64,000 nucleotides of DNA, taken from assembly GCA_907163375.1 (NCBI GenBank), contig CAJQUW010001866.1:186001-250000 (forward strand), written 5' to 3'. The stretch comes from Prostheceraeus crozeri. Its lineage: Eukaryota; Platyhelminthes; Polycladida; Euryleptidae. Below, in pieces: positions 43,284-53,371 of the stretch (positions are counted from its first letter, which is position 1; every line of letters starts with the position of its first letter). A program made the translations under genes and the position numbers. A model generated the notes under the pieces. It saw only the letters and a program-made list of their open reading frames with translations, was not told where the DNA came from and ran no database searches.

Positions 43284-46200
43284 CAGTGGCGGCCCGTCCA
43301 TATGGGCGCCTGGGGCGCAGCCCTCCATTAAAAATTATTTACATCAAAGAAAATTTACACAGAACATTGCGCTGAAACGCAACTGATCTGACAGACTGAA
43401 TTGAACTATCAATGGTTCAACCTGTACTGCTTAACACATTCGAAGCGTGGTTCAGTGACTCATTCAGACGTCACTCTCCCTCTCTTCTACCGGATGGGGC
43501 GCACAGTCCGTGCGCCTTGATTCATACATGTTTTGCTGATCATACATCTGCATACATCGAAGATTTTTAGCAGCTTCGCACGCGTAAACAATGCATGGAT
43601 GGGGCGCTCTCAAAAAGGCCCTCTGTCTCGCTTTCGTACATTCTGATTACGTAACGCCGCGCGTGCGTTAGGAAGTCAGATTTTGGTCAAACTTATGTTA
43701 TTCTGATGCGTGTATACAAGCCTTGGACTGGCGAAACACTTTCAATCATAACTGTCTCACTGTGTCGACTGAAGATGAATCAGATTGCATATCTTTTAAG
43801 AAAGCCGTTTTCTCAACATTCCCTAAAAGAAAAAATTGAAATTAGAAATCTCGGTCCGCCAAGGCCACGACTCAACGGCAGCCAAGCTCACGTTTCAAGC
43901 GACAGAGGACGAAACTACAAGAGAAATTTTAATACAGAATGGTATTCGAGATGTGAATGGCTTTGTGGATCAGATGAACTGGAAGCTGTATTTTGTTTTC
44001 CTTGTGTGCTATTTGGTGGTGATCATCGCTGGACTTTACATGGATACAAGGACTGGAAACACCTATCGTCCAGAATACAGCAACATGAACAGTCTCGCAC
44101 CCATCTTGCTTCTGCTTATCAACTTGGAACTTTTGGAGAGAACAACATCGCGCAGCTACTGGACGAAAGTTATAGACTCTCCATAAAGCAACACAATGAC
44201 AGAGTGAAGTCAAATCGCTATATTCTATCCAGAATAATCGAATGTATCAAATTCTGTGGTGCTTTTGAACTTGCCCTACGCGGACATGATGAGACAGAAG
44301 ACAGCATCAATCCTGGGATCTTTAAGGGATTGATAGATTTCACCGCGAGTCTCGATTCAGCCATGGAGCAACATCTCTCATCGGCGACTGTGTTTAAGGG
44401 GACATCAAAGATAATTCAAAATGAACTTTTGGAGTGTATTTACACTGTTTGTGTCAATCATTTGAAGAATGAAGTGAAGTCTTCGCGTTTCATCAGCATC
44501 ATATGCGACGAAACTACTGACGTGTCCAACAAAATTCAGTGTGTATTTGTGATCCGCTATCTCCATCATGAGGATGTAAAAGAACGTTTCATTTCATTTT
44601 CTCAAATCACAGCTCCGAATGCAGAAAGCATTACCAAAACAATAATCGACTGCCTGAACAATATCATCGAAGCTTCTGATACAGACAAACTCATCTCACA
44701 AAGCTATGATGGGGCTGCTGTCATGAGAGGAGCTCATAATGGTGTGCAGAAATTGGTGAGAGATAAATTTCCATTTGCTCATTATATACACTGCTATGCT
44801 CATCAGTTGAATTTGATTATGTCGAACGCGTCGTCTGACATAGTGAAAGTAAGAATTTTTTTCGCAAATTTATCTGCATTTTCTTCGTTCTTTTCGCTTT
44901 CACCGAAGCGAACAGCTGTCTTGGAGTCATTGTCTTCAAGTCGGCTACCAAGACCGTCGGCGACTAGGTGGAACTTTCGATCGCGATTAGTCAGCACTGT
45001 GCTTGAAAACCGACAAAGTTTAATCCAGTGTTTCACGATCATAACGGAAAGCACTGATTTTGATGACAACAGTATTCATAGCGCAATGGGACTTAAGAGA
45101 CTTTTGTCTGATGAGGAATTCATGTTTTTTCTATATTTTTTCAATTACATTATGCTTCATGTTGATATCTTATCAGCCCAGTTGCAAAGCCGTGATTGTG
45201 ATTCATTGTCTGCTCGAGATAACATTCATGATTTTTGTCGTGCCATTGAAAGTGCCAAGAACAGGATTGACAAAATATGGGAGAAATTTCATGAAGAAGT
45301 TTATTTTGACTCGACAACTCGCACGTTTGCTCAAAAATCGGAGTGTATTGATTTCGCCGTAAAAGTGTGCTCATTGATTAATTATTAATGATTGTAACAT
45401 ACGCTTTGATTTCTGCAGGCATCTTTCTGCAGCACAATTAATAAGAAGTGACAGATTTGCTGAGTACAGCAACAAATTCCCTGACGCTTATGTCGATGAA
45501 GTTGTTGATGCTTATCCTTTCATAAACAAAGAAAAACTGAAATCTGAGTTGAAAGTGCTATATGAGCGGAGTGATCTGCAGAAAGGCACAGGTGCGATCG
45601 GCATGTATAAATTTTTGTCGAGAAGTGGGTTGGAAAAATGTTTCTCAGAAACTTGTGTAATTTTGAAAATTGTTCTGACAACTCCCATGTCAACAGCTGA
45701 AGCTGAACGGTGTTTTTCAACCATGAAGCGCATAAAAACATTCTTACGCAATACCATGACAGATAACCGCATGAATGCTCTTGCTATGCTTGCTATTGAC
45801 AAAAACCTTGTCCGAAGCATTCCGAATTTTAACGAACAGGTTATTGACATTTTTCAAACTTTGAAAGAGCGAAGAGTCGACTTCGCTTATAAATCGTGAA
45901 TAAATCAAAATGATAAATGAAGTCGTTTTTACATTTGATGCCGGTTTCTGTTATCAAATTCACTTTTTTTCTTTCTTTACTTAACTAGGAAGTGTTCGAG
46001 CGATGATTTTGTTTTTAAGTAGGCTTCCGAAAATAATGTCATTATGAAGGACCACAGTAGCATATTTGCAGTGAGGCTTATCATGTCATAAACAGGCATT
46101 TACATAGGCGTACATGAAGTATAGCCTTAGTACATGATGGGCTAAGATGAAGACGTTTGTATTGCGCCCCACATGAGCAGGACTTCACGAGCCGCCACTG
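43284..46200 (+). mobile_element. hAT transposon, complete, 2.9 kb
   Basis: It starts CAGTGGCGGCCCGTCC and ends (opposite strand) CAGTGGCGGCTCGTGA, with matching GGGGCGCA motifs further in, and is flanked by CTGATCAC. It carries one transposase gene that is open after removal of a short intron. It sits inside the coding region of the larger element, so it arrived later. Confidence 0.93.
43706..45899 (+). CDS. hAT transposase (ZMYM/DUF4371 type), one intron
   Basis: The N-terminus has a TTF/BED-like zinc region (WYSRCEWLCGSDELEAVFCF). The RNase H-like core has ISIICDETTDVSN (first Asp) and LISQSYDGAAVMRGAHNG (second Asp), and the C-terminus has the hAT dimerisation region with STAEAERCFSTMKRIK, supplying the Glu. 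A 52-nt intron (45,367-45,418, GTGCTC...CTGCAG) joins the two frames without a break and gives about 713 residues. It lies within intact TIRs, so the element may still be active. The start could also be the internal Met of MNQIAYLLRKPF. Confidence 0.88.
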
Positions 46201-46208
46201 CTGATCAC
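46201..46208 (+). repeat. hAT target-site duplication, right
   Basis: CTGATCAC, matching 43,276-43,283. Confidence 0.95.
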
Positions 46209-48536
46209 ATCAAATTTCTGTGACTTTCGAACGGACTTTCTTGAAGGATTACATAATTTATCAGAGAACGCTCTGTTAAGTAAGATAGCAGGTAAAGAAG
46301 CATGCTCATCCCATGATCTGACATTTTTCGCTCAAAAGTTTGAATCGGTTATTGATAACCTCTCATGTTCAGATCGCACCTCCAAGCTTTGGATTCAGTA
46401 TTTGAAACAATTGATGTTAGTGATGCAGTTTATCAGAGCCGAGCGATTAGGGAACTGGAATCTTCACCTCCACACCGTCAAAGAAATGCTGCCATATTTT
46501 CATGCTGCAGGGCATCTGCTTACGCTAAATGTGCGCATCTTTATGTGCAGATGCTTCATCTGAGAGACAAGCTTACTCCATCCGAATATTATCGTTTTGT
46601 AAATAAAGGATTTTTCACGATTAGGCGAAATGATCGACTCTGGTCTGGAGTTTGGACCGATATGTGATTTGAGCAAACTTTAATGAGATCTTTCAAATCT
46701 ATCGGAGGCTTGACTCACGGACGTGGAATTACTCAGAACACACTTGCTAGATGGGTGGGCGCCGCACCGGTATGCATGGAGATAAATGAGGAGATAAGAA
46801 CATTCTGTAACATTCAGTCCACAGACCTTGAACACAAGGAACTTAGAGAAAGTCGCCAGACTCGAGATGCTCATGATCGTGCACTTTTTCTTAATTGGTT
46901 GCTTCAACATAACCCATTTGATCAGGAATCCAGCGGCTTAGTTTGCTTATCATCAGGTGTAGTTGCGAACGATGAGGTAAACTGTGAGAATCCAACAGCA
47001 GTAGGTCAGGCCCTAGTGAAGAAAGCCATAGGCAAATCCTACTCAGAACTACGACATAGCCGCAAAGACAGAGTTGTAACGCACGCGTTATCGAAAAATG
47101 GCATGAAAGTTCGTAATGACAAGATTGCTATTAGTTCTCAAATGTTGTTCAGTCGCATGATTTGTGTGTCCAAGGGACCTGATGTCCTTAGGTCCTATTT
47201 CTCTTATGAACTAGCCTCTCGACCACCATCTCTGCTTGATGATATTTCTTTGAGGAAAGGGACAAAATCATCATTACTAGATATTTTTCAACTAGAAAGA
47301 AATAACAGTGACATTCCTCTTGACAATTTCATTTTTGTTATCGATGGAGGTTATCTTTTACACACCGTAACTTGGCAGAAGCCTACCACCTATCAGATGA
47401 TTTTAGAGAATAATGTTCAATTTGTTATTGGAAATTATGGCCACAATTCAATTGTCGTTTTTGATGGATATCCTGAAACACCTACCACAAAGAATGAAGA
47501 GCAGCGTCGGAGAGTCGCACGCGGAAATACCCCTGACATTGTTTTCAGTGAAGACATGTACGTGACGGTACCGCAAGCACATCTTCTTAGAAATGCGAGA
47601 AACAAAGCCAGATTGATAGACTTTTTGAAAATAAAATTTTCTTCCGCTGATATTGCCGTGGTAGAATCCATAGATGATGCTGATAGAGAAATTGTTTCTT
47701 GTGCGATAGGTAGATGCAACAATCAAATTAGTCCGGTTACCATTGTAGGACAAGACACAGACCTCTTGGTTTTGGCCATTGCTCTTTCTAATCCGGATGA
47801 CGACTTATGCTTCTTGAAGCCAACTATCGGCAACATGTCACGCAAGCTTGTTAGTGTGCAGAGATTAGTCAAAGAGATTGTCGATCTTAAGGATTGTCTA
47901 CTTTTCGCTCATGCTGCGACAGGTTGTGACACAACGTCGTCGTTGTTTAGGATTGGGAAAAAGAAAGCATTACAAGTTTTACAAAAAAATGATCGACTGA
48001 GGGAATCGGTCCAAGTCTTTTACAACACACATGCTAGCAAGATTGATATTGATGCTGCTGGAGTTGACTTTCTTTTGAACTTATACGGACCACTAGGCTG
48101 CAAGTCGTTAGAAGAATTGCGCCACACCTTATATTCTCGCTCTATTGCCAAAAAACCCATTCATGGGAGCTTTGATCTCGCGAGTCTCCCACCAACTAAT
48201 GACGCTGCTCGACAGCATTTCCATAGGGTATTTCTACAAGTACAGCAATGGCTAGGAGTGCAGTTAGAGCCTGCGCAATGGGGGTGGACCTCATCAGACA
48301 ACCAACTAAGTCCAATTCTGACTCTGTCACTTCCAGCCACTGAAAAGGTGCTCAAGATCATCTCTTGCAAATGCAAGACATTATGCGGAAAAGCATGCAG
48401 TTGTCAAAAACTGGGTTTGCCGTGCCCAGTTATGTGTGGTCACTGCCTGGGCAACTTCTGCCTTAATGCACCACACATAGAAGTTTAGAGGGAAACGACA
48501 CCAGAACCTCAGGACATTGTGGATGATGAGTGAATT
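46209..48536 (+). pseudogene. Large transposon protein, C-terminal part (PIN-like, Cys-rich tail)
   Basis: The protein resumes directly after the hAT. A stretch with LTPSEYYRFVNKGFFTIRRN is followed, beyond a TGA at about 46,665, by RSFKSIGGLTHGRG. The long frame to 48,488 holds a FEN/PIN-like nuclease pattern: FVIDGGYLLHTVTW, IVVFDGYPETP, DDADREIVSCAI and GQDTDLLVLAIA, all rich in acidic residues at strand ends. The tail ISCKCKTLCGKACSCQKL and CPVMCGHC is a Cys-rich zinc module. A stop at 48,486-48,488 precedes a further 15 codons that look like the original end. At least one frame change and two stops make the copy inactive. Confidence 0.65.
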
Positions 48537-48541
48537 ATGAA

Positions 48542-48814
48542 TTTTCGATTATGATGACATTGAAAGCAATCCTTAATAATGACAATGGACTTGATTTCCC
48601 CAATAAAGGATTTCTATTGTGAAATATTGACTTGTTCTTCTTTTTTAATGCATGTACATTTCATTGAGATCATATTTTATGAGTTTGGAAAATATAAGTA
48701 GTATGATGCGTATTATTTTACTTTTTTTATTTTTCTCGAAAGGCACACATTATATTTCTTGGGGAATTTTGACCTAAAGTTGAACACGTAAACCACTATC
48801 GATATGCAAAAAAC
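48542..48814. other. 3' UTR of the large transposon
   Basis: AT-rich, with AATAAAGG near 48,602, a probable poly(A) signal; no gene. Confidence 0.5.
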
Positions 48815-48864
48815 CAGCTTTCGCCTAATTTTGCCGGGGTAAAAATCTAATTTTCCTGCACTAT

Positions 48865-49014
48865 ATGGGAAGACATCGTAATACTACGGATTGTACCGTT
48901 GCTGAAATCGTTTCACTGCGGACCGAGGGACTAACTCAAGCTGAAATTGCAAGTAGACTCCGCATTAACCAACAAATTTTTTGTCGAGCACTCAAGCGGT
49001 ATGTTGAGACGTAA
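48865..49014 (+). pseudogene. Tc1/mariner-type transposase N-terminal scrap
   Basis: The 49 codons (MGRHRNTTDCTVAEIVSLRT, EGLTQAEIASRLRINQQ) resemble the first helix-turn-helix of Tc1-like transposases. A stop follows and no catalytic domain was found. It directly abuts the right end of the 8-kb transposon. Confidence 0.5.
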
Positions 49015-49811
49015 AATTTTTCTGCTCGTAGGCGACCACCTACTCATCCAGGACCACCAAACCATAGGGCATAATTTTCGTAGTGTGAATGAGGTCCAGG
49101 TTGGTGACCAAACCACGCTATTTCCATTTTTGTTGGTAAACGGGCTGGAAGATGGCGTAACGCTAGATGAGCCGTTTTATGGGACACTCGAACATTTCAG
49201 GGCGGTGATCAAGTATTTGCAGCGTGAGGTACGTCCTGTCAATGCATGCCGGTCCTGTTATTCGCATAGTGCGATCACATCTCAGCCGTAGATCCATTTC
49301 GACACCGCTGACATTTGTATAACTAACTAGATGTACTTCCGCATGAAGCCACTCACAAGATTATCAACAGCACCAGCAAACAATGGCAGTATAGCGGACA
49401 GGGAACCGTTTTTTTGACTCAACAGACGACGATGACTGGCGACACTGCATCGTTTCCAACCGGACACTGACTTCATCAACCGGCGAAGGACTTTCTTCAA
49501 TTTTGTCAGTTACCTTCAACTTTGCCGGGGGCGAGAGCGCGCCCCGGTGACTAAGCTAGCGGACTGTTGACACGACCTTCCAGATGAATGCATCTTTGGC
49601 ACTACCCAACGCTTCTCGTTGCTGGGTGGGGGTCGACCGTCGCAATTTTGCTAAAGTCTTCGAGAAGTTGCCATCGCTCACGCCCCGGCAACGTTTCCGT
49701 CTCGTCCCACTCCTTCAGCGCGGCATTGAGATTGTCAAGCGTGATGCATTTCAGCTGCATTCGGATAGCGTAGACCCTTGGCGGCCATTTCCATGCTAAC
49801 ACTACCCATGA
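49015..49811. other. Unassigned stretch before the Polinton remnant
   Basis: Several short frames, none recognisable. A minus-strand frame (49,602-49,865) has a hydrophobic N-terminus but no other support. Confidence 0.35.
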
Positions 49812-50165
49812 TACCACGCTGCCGAGAAACAAGCACACAGTCCCAATAACGAAATGAATAACCACTTCATTAGCACAATAGGCTCAGCAAGTAGACACGG
49901 GGCGGGCGTTGTGTTCACTACAGTACTCTGCTTCACACCAGTGAAAGAGTTTAAGAGTGGATATACTATTTATGCATTTGATTTGACTGCTGACAGCGAT
50001 ATTAGTGCACCCTATCGTCAAGCGAACGTGCCTCATAATATTCGTTTGGATTTGACGTTCAAAAGAACACTACCTGAGACGATCAATGTATTAATTTATG
50101 CAGTCTTCGATTCAAATATTGAAATTACAAAGTATCGTGACGTGATTCTTCAGTATAATCGTTAA
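49812..50165 (+). pseudogene. Polinton capsid-type protein, C-terminal remnant
   Basis: Only the last ~100 residues remain: FKSGYTIYAFDLTADSDI, IRLDLTFKRTLPETINVLIY and FDSNIEITKYRDVI. This pattern is the C-terminus of a protein conserved in animal Polintons (the F54H12.2-like group), which I believe is capsid-related, though I could not confirm whether it is the major capsid protein. Its start is lost where the element is cut on the left, and its stop overlaps the protease start (TAATG), as in a compact viral gene cluster. Confidence 0.6.
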
Positions 50166-50626
50166 TGAGTTGGTTGACTGCTGACGATATTAAGACTAAA
50201 GTGCAGCGTAATGCAGACGAAGCGACGTTGAAAGCTTTCGATAATGTCTATTCACTCGATACCTTACCACCTGCAGTAAATCACTATCCCATCTTTATTG
50301 TGCTAAACACTCATTCACAGAATTTAGGCGGTGAGCATTGGAAAGCGATCTTTATTGGAGAAGACCGACGTGGTGAACTATTTGACTCTCTTGCTCAACC
50401 TCCAAATATACCAACACAGCAGTGGTTGAGAAAACATACGCGTCAATATCAGCGAAATGAACGCATACTACAACATCCACTTTCATCAATGTGTGGTGCT
50501 TCTGTACTGTACTTCATCTTAAAACGTTTACATGTATCTCGATTTGCATCTGTTATTCAAAACTTTTCATGTAATCCATCCTCTAATGAAAAAATGATTT
50601 GTAAGTTCTATCATGATTTGAAATAA
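50165..50626 (+). CDS. Adenain-type cysteine protease
   Basis: The 153-residue protein matches the adenovirus/Ulp1-like proteases of Polintons, which mature virion proteins. The catalytic His is in LGGEHWKAIFIG (about residue 59), the acidic residue in GELFDSLAQ, and the Cys in PLSSMCGASVLYFIL (about residue 118), with a preceding Gln-bearing YQRNERILQ. Order and spacing are correct and the frame is intact. It overlaps the upstream capsid remnant by one base. Confidence 0.85.
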   Translation: MSWLTADDIKTKVQRNADEATLKAFDNVYSLDTLPPAVNHYPIFIVLNTHSQNLGGEHWKAIFIGEDRRGELFDSLAQPPNIPTQQWLRKHTRQYQRNERILQHPLSSMCGASVLYFILKRLHVSRFASVIQNFSCNPSSNEKMICKFYHDLK

Positions 50627-50652
50627 AAACATCATGTTGGAAAAATTGTTTT

Positions 50653-51198
50653 TTATTTTACAATCCGCTGGGTACGTACATACTCAATGAGATAGTCTAG
50701 GATCATATTTGCTTGTACATGAGATTTTAGTCCAGTAATGATCACTTTACTATTATGAAAGATTGCCACATGCACAGGTAACCAACAACTAATGAGAGCT
50801 GCAGGAAAAAGTTCGGGTTCATAACACAAACTGTAACTGCTGGTACGAATCTTCAAAAATGATAGACTGTCACTCAATTGAGTAGAGATCACCATATTGT
50901 CCACAGTCAGATTCGACATCACACACCTCTCCCTCTTCCATATCCGACGTAGTAGTCTTTGTAGCTCTAAGCGCATTGACTGCGCCGATGAATGAGAAAG
51001 GGCGCCGAGAATCTGTACAGTCCCATTTGGGAAGAGTTGAAGATTCCGTGAATTGTTCATCTTCACCACTAACATTTGAGGGCGGCCCGGGTAATACTTG
51101 CTGTTTGGAAGCTGTTGGTGTAATGTTGTGAGATCGATTTTGGTGTAGAGTCTGAAGCGACGGAGAATGTTGACGATGGTGTAGCGATGGCGCTTCAT
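50653..51198 (-). CDS. TATA-binding-protein-like protein
   Basis: The 181-residue protein from the ATG at 51,198 has the two-repeat layout of TBP. Repeat 1 (about residues 6-86) has KIDLTTLHQQLPNSKYYPGR, LVVKMNNSRNLQLFPNGTV and an ILGALS turn. Repeat 2 (about 97-178) has LTVDNMVISTQL, YEPELFPAALI, VHVAIFHNSKVIITGLKSH and a closing helix. YEPELFP and the (I/L)-x-F-x-x-(G/S)-K-V-x-x-T-G-x-K signature are highly characteristic of the TBP core. TBP bends TATA DNA and nucleates transcription, so a virus-like copy could direct expression from the element's own TATA promoters. The frame is open upstream of the ATG, but there it overlaps the neighbouring gene in another frame. Confidence 0.75.
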   Translation of the reverse strand: MKRHRYTIVNILRRFRLYTKIDLTTLHQQLPNSKYYPGRPQMLVVKMNNSRNLQLFPNGTVQILGALSHSSAQSMRLELQRLLRRIWKRERCVMSNLTVDNMVISTQLSDSLSFLKIRTSSYSLCYEPELFPAALISCWLPVHVAIFHNSKVIITGLKSHVQANMILDYLIEYVRTQRIVK

Positions 51199-51520
51199 GA
51201 TGAAAGAATGAGTAAATTGAGCGATGTACCTTCCTTTTATACTTTTCCCAACTACTTTGATGAAATGTGAAGTTAGTATGAAGTTGGGAATGATAGAGTT
51301 GAATTCGCCGATTGTTGACGCGCAGCCAGATGCGATTTCCAATACGTGAATGTCTTTTCATATAGAAGTATTTCAAGTCCTTCATGATATGATGTAGAGA
51401 TTGAAAATGACGATAAGATAAAGCAAAATCTCTTCTCACATTTCCAGTTGAATCTTTGAAATAGACGTTTCGATCATGATCCGTTTCAATACGTTGTAGG
51501 GAATCTAATTTCCAACTCAT
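51199..51520 (-). CDS. Small PC4-like paralogue B
   Basis: The first ~105 residues of a minus-strand frame (open to 50,870, where it overlaps the TBP-like gene) read SLQRIETDHDRNVYFKDSTG, RDFALSYRHFQSLHHIMKDL and IWLRVNNRRIQLYHSQ. They align with the next upstream small protein. A basic strand followed by (R)-G/D-x-x-L-x-x-x-x-F-x-x-L and a helix resembles the PC4/p15 ssDNA-binding fold, but this is tentative. The overlapping part in the TBP frame is probably not used, unless splicing or a frameshift fuses the two. Confidence 0.45.
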
Positions 51521-51542
51521 GATGTGTGGTAGTCATGTCTGA

Positions 51543-51911
51543 TTAAGATTTGCATAGTAGGGCGATGAACTCACGACGAATAAATGTCATGATGGAGCGA
51601 TGTATATATCTTCTATACTTCTCCCAATTGTATTTGCGAAATGAGAAACAGTTTGCGGAATGAGAATGGTAGATTTGAATTTCATTTCTGTAATGTTGAA
51701 GCCAAACTTGATCACCCAAGGAGATGAATCTTAATGTTTCAAAATATTCCAAATCCCTCATGATATCATTGAGGTTGACAAATTGTCGCCATGTTAATGT
51801 AATTCCTCTTGATGTATGACCATGAGAATTTTTGAAATGTACGTTTCCATCACGATCAACTCTGATATATTGTAGAGAGTCCAAAATCCAAGTCTTCATG
51901 ATGTTATGCAA
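51543..51911 (-). CDS. Small PC4-like paralogue A
   Basis: This 122-residue protein (WILDSLQYIRVDRDGNVHFK, SRGITLTWRQFVNLNDIMRD, NWEKYRRYIHRSI) is a paralogue of its neighbour. Both show two strand-rich halves, each followed by an amphipathic helix. PC4/p15-like coactivators or another small ssDNA-binding fold are possible. It is divergently placed to the structural gene that starts 24 bp away. Confidence 0.45.
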   Translation of the reverse strand: MHNIMKTWILDSLQYIRVDRDGNVHFKNSHGHTSRGITLTWRQFVNLNDIMRDLEYFETLRFISLGDQVWLQHYRNEIQIYHSHSANCFSFRKYNWEKYRRYIHRSIMTFIRREFIALLCKS

Positions 51912-51934
51912 AGTTGCAGATCAGCAATATAAAA

Positions 51935-53332
51935 ATGTCGTTTTATCATATTTTGCTTAGCAATGCGGCTACAAAGAGATTTACTAGTAATCGAGCCGCA
52001 CTCTTTTCTACTCCCATTGATCATGCACAACAGCTAAATGGAAATTGGGAAGTGGGTGTCACTCAACTTGTTTATAGCAACTGTGTCTATACTTTTGATC
52101 ATGAGGTGATGACTATTAATATGAGGCGTACAGCTGCTTATCAATGTGAAAAGGGGTGCCGAGTATACATTCCACAGTGGCCAAAGAAAGATCTCTTATC
52201 ATGTAAAAAGTTTATATATGATTTCTTGAATAAAGCGAGTAAACATATTGTCCAATTTACTCCGCACAATGATGATTATACTTATGTACATCATGTAGTT
52301 GAGAAAGATTGGATTGTTGGTTTAAGTCCAAGTTTAAGAAATGATTTAGGCTACCTCGCTAGCGCCTTAACAAGCTATGATAATTTTAACGTTAATTACC
52401 ACATAAGTGGTCATAAACAGTTAATATATCGAGAGGAAGCTTATTATGTAGATCTTATTCCAAGAAATGAGAAGACGTTGGTGAAGAAGATTGTGATTAA
52501 GCCAAGAAAGACAAACATGACTCCTGAAACATTATTGAAGAAATTTAATTATCTCCTTCGAGTTGATGGTAAACAAGTGGCAACATTGACTTATATTAAA
52601 TCATCTAATCATATTGCAATAAGCAAATTAAATGATGATGATCTAGTATTAGTTTGTTCAAAAGATTTTCATCAGTTCTTACGACATCGTTCTGCAGCTG
52701 TTCATGAAAAATCTGATATGCAACATTTACCATGTGAAAGGTCAAATCAATTTGATACAGAATGGGCCGTATCTTTATACAGAAAGTGTGTAGAGCCTTT
52801 AGGTGGTACCTTACATGAAACAAGAGTGTTGATACCTCGCATTATTACTTCGGTTAAATTGGTTGTAGATTATTTAAATGAAGTGATTAATGACCAACAT
52901 ATTTCATTTTCTGAAAAAGAAGGTACTTTGTCTCTCACTATAAGTGGAAAAGGTATTGAACTAATTATGGATAAAACTCTAATGGACATTTTGGGTTTTG
53001 ATCAAAATATCTTTAAAAGTGGTACTGTAACCAAAGCTAGCGCAGACATGTCGCTATCGCGTCGTATTAACTATTTTCAGATATATTCCAATATTGGTGA
53101 AGATGTACGTGTGGGAGATGTTGAAGCTCCATTGCTAGCAATGATACCATACCAGCCAAAAAGCTGCAGTATTTTATCTGAGCATACTTTCAAGAAAGTG
53201 CATTATACAAAGCTGAAATCAAACTACATCCCACAAATTGATATTGCCATTTATGACGATGCTGGTGCGTTGATTCCTTTTCATAAAGATGCTGTGACAA
53301 GTATCACACTCCATTTCCGAATGAAGAGTTAA
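51935..53332 (+). CDS. Polinton structural-type protein 1
   Basis: The ATG at 51,935 opens about 465 residues. The N-terminus has FYHILLSNAATK and a LNGNWEVGVTQLVY motif (about residue 35); the C-terminus has FQIYSNIGEDVRVGDVEAPL and a final ITLHFRMKS strand. The W-E-V-G and V-G-D-V-E-A-P-L motifs are typical of a large protein of animal Polintons of presumed virion role; its exact part in the particle is not established here. The frame is intact. A homologue follows directly downstream. Confidence 0.65.
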   Translation: MSFYHILLSNAATKRFTSNRAALFSTPIDHAQQLNGNWEVGVTQLVYSNCVYTFDHEVMTINMRRTAAYQCEKGCRVYIPQWPKKDLLSCKKFIYDFLNKASKHIVQFTPHNDDYTYVHHVVEKDWIVGLSPSLRNDLGYLASALTSYDNFNVNYHISGHKQLIYREEAYYVDLIPRNEKTLVKKIVIKPRKTNMTPETLLKKFNYLLRVDGKQVATLTYIKSSNHIAISKLNDDDLVLVCSKDFHQFLRHRSAAVHEKSDMQHLPCERSNQFDTEWAVSLYRKCVEPLGGTLHETRVLIPRIITSVKLVVDYLNEVINDQHISFSEKEGTLSLTISGKGIELIMDKTLMDILGFDQNIFKSGTVTKASADMSLSRRINYFQIYSNIGEDVRVGDVEAPLLAMIPYQPKSCSILSEHTFKKVHYTKLKSNYIPQIDIAIYDDAGALIPFHKDAVTSITLHFRMKS

Positions 53333-53371
53333 TGCAAACGTATGCTAATATATTTTTCCAATGTGAATAAT

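Larger units (their letters stand above)
40752..48841 (+). mobile_element. Transposon with ~27-bp TIRs and large PIN/Cys-rich protein
   Basis: The left end has TACCCGGACAAAATCAGG followed by AGAAAGCTG (40,752-40,778). The right end, read on the opposite strand, has TACCCCGGCAAAATTAGG followed by CGAAAGCTG (48,815-48,841). About 25 of 29 aligned bases agree. Between them lies one long, broken gene and a nested hAT element; without the hAT the element is about 5.2 kb. A clear target duplication was not found. The superfamily was not recognised. Confidence 0.6.

Noticed and set aside
49602-49865. Minus-strand ORF with a hydrophobic N-terminus, a possible small membrane protein
   Set aside because: It overlaps the capsid remnant, has no homologue in the window, and the hydrophobic run could be chance.
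50870-51198. Long extension of the small paralogue B frame across the TBP-like gene
   Set aside because: The TBP frame has strong family motifs over this stretch, while the extension is Ser/His/Pro-rich and lacks any counterpart in paralogue A.
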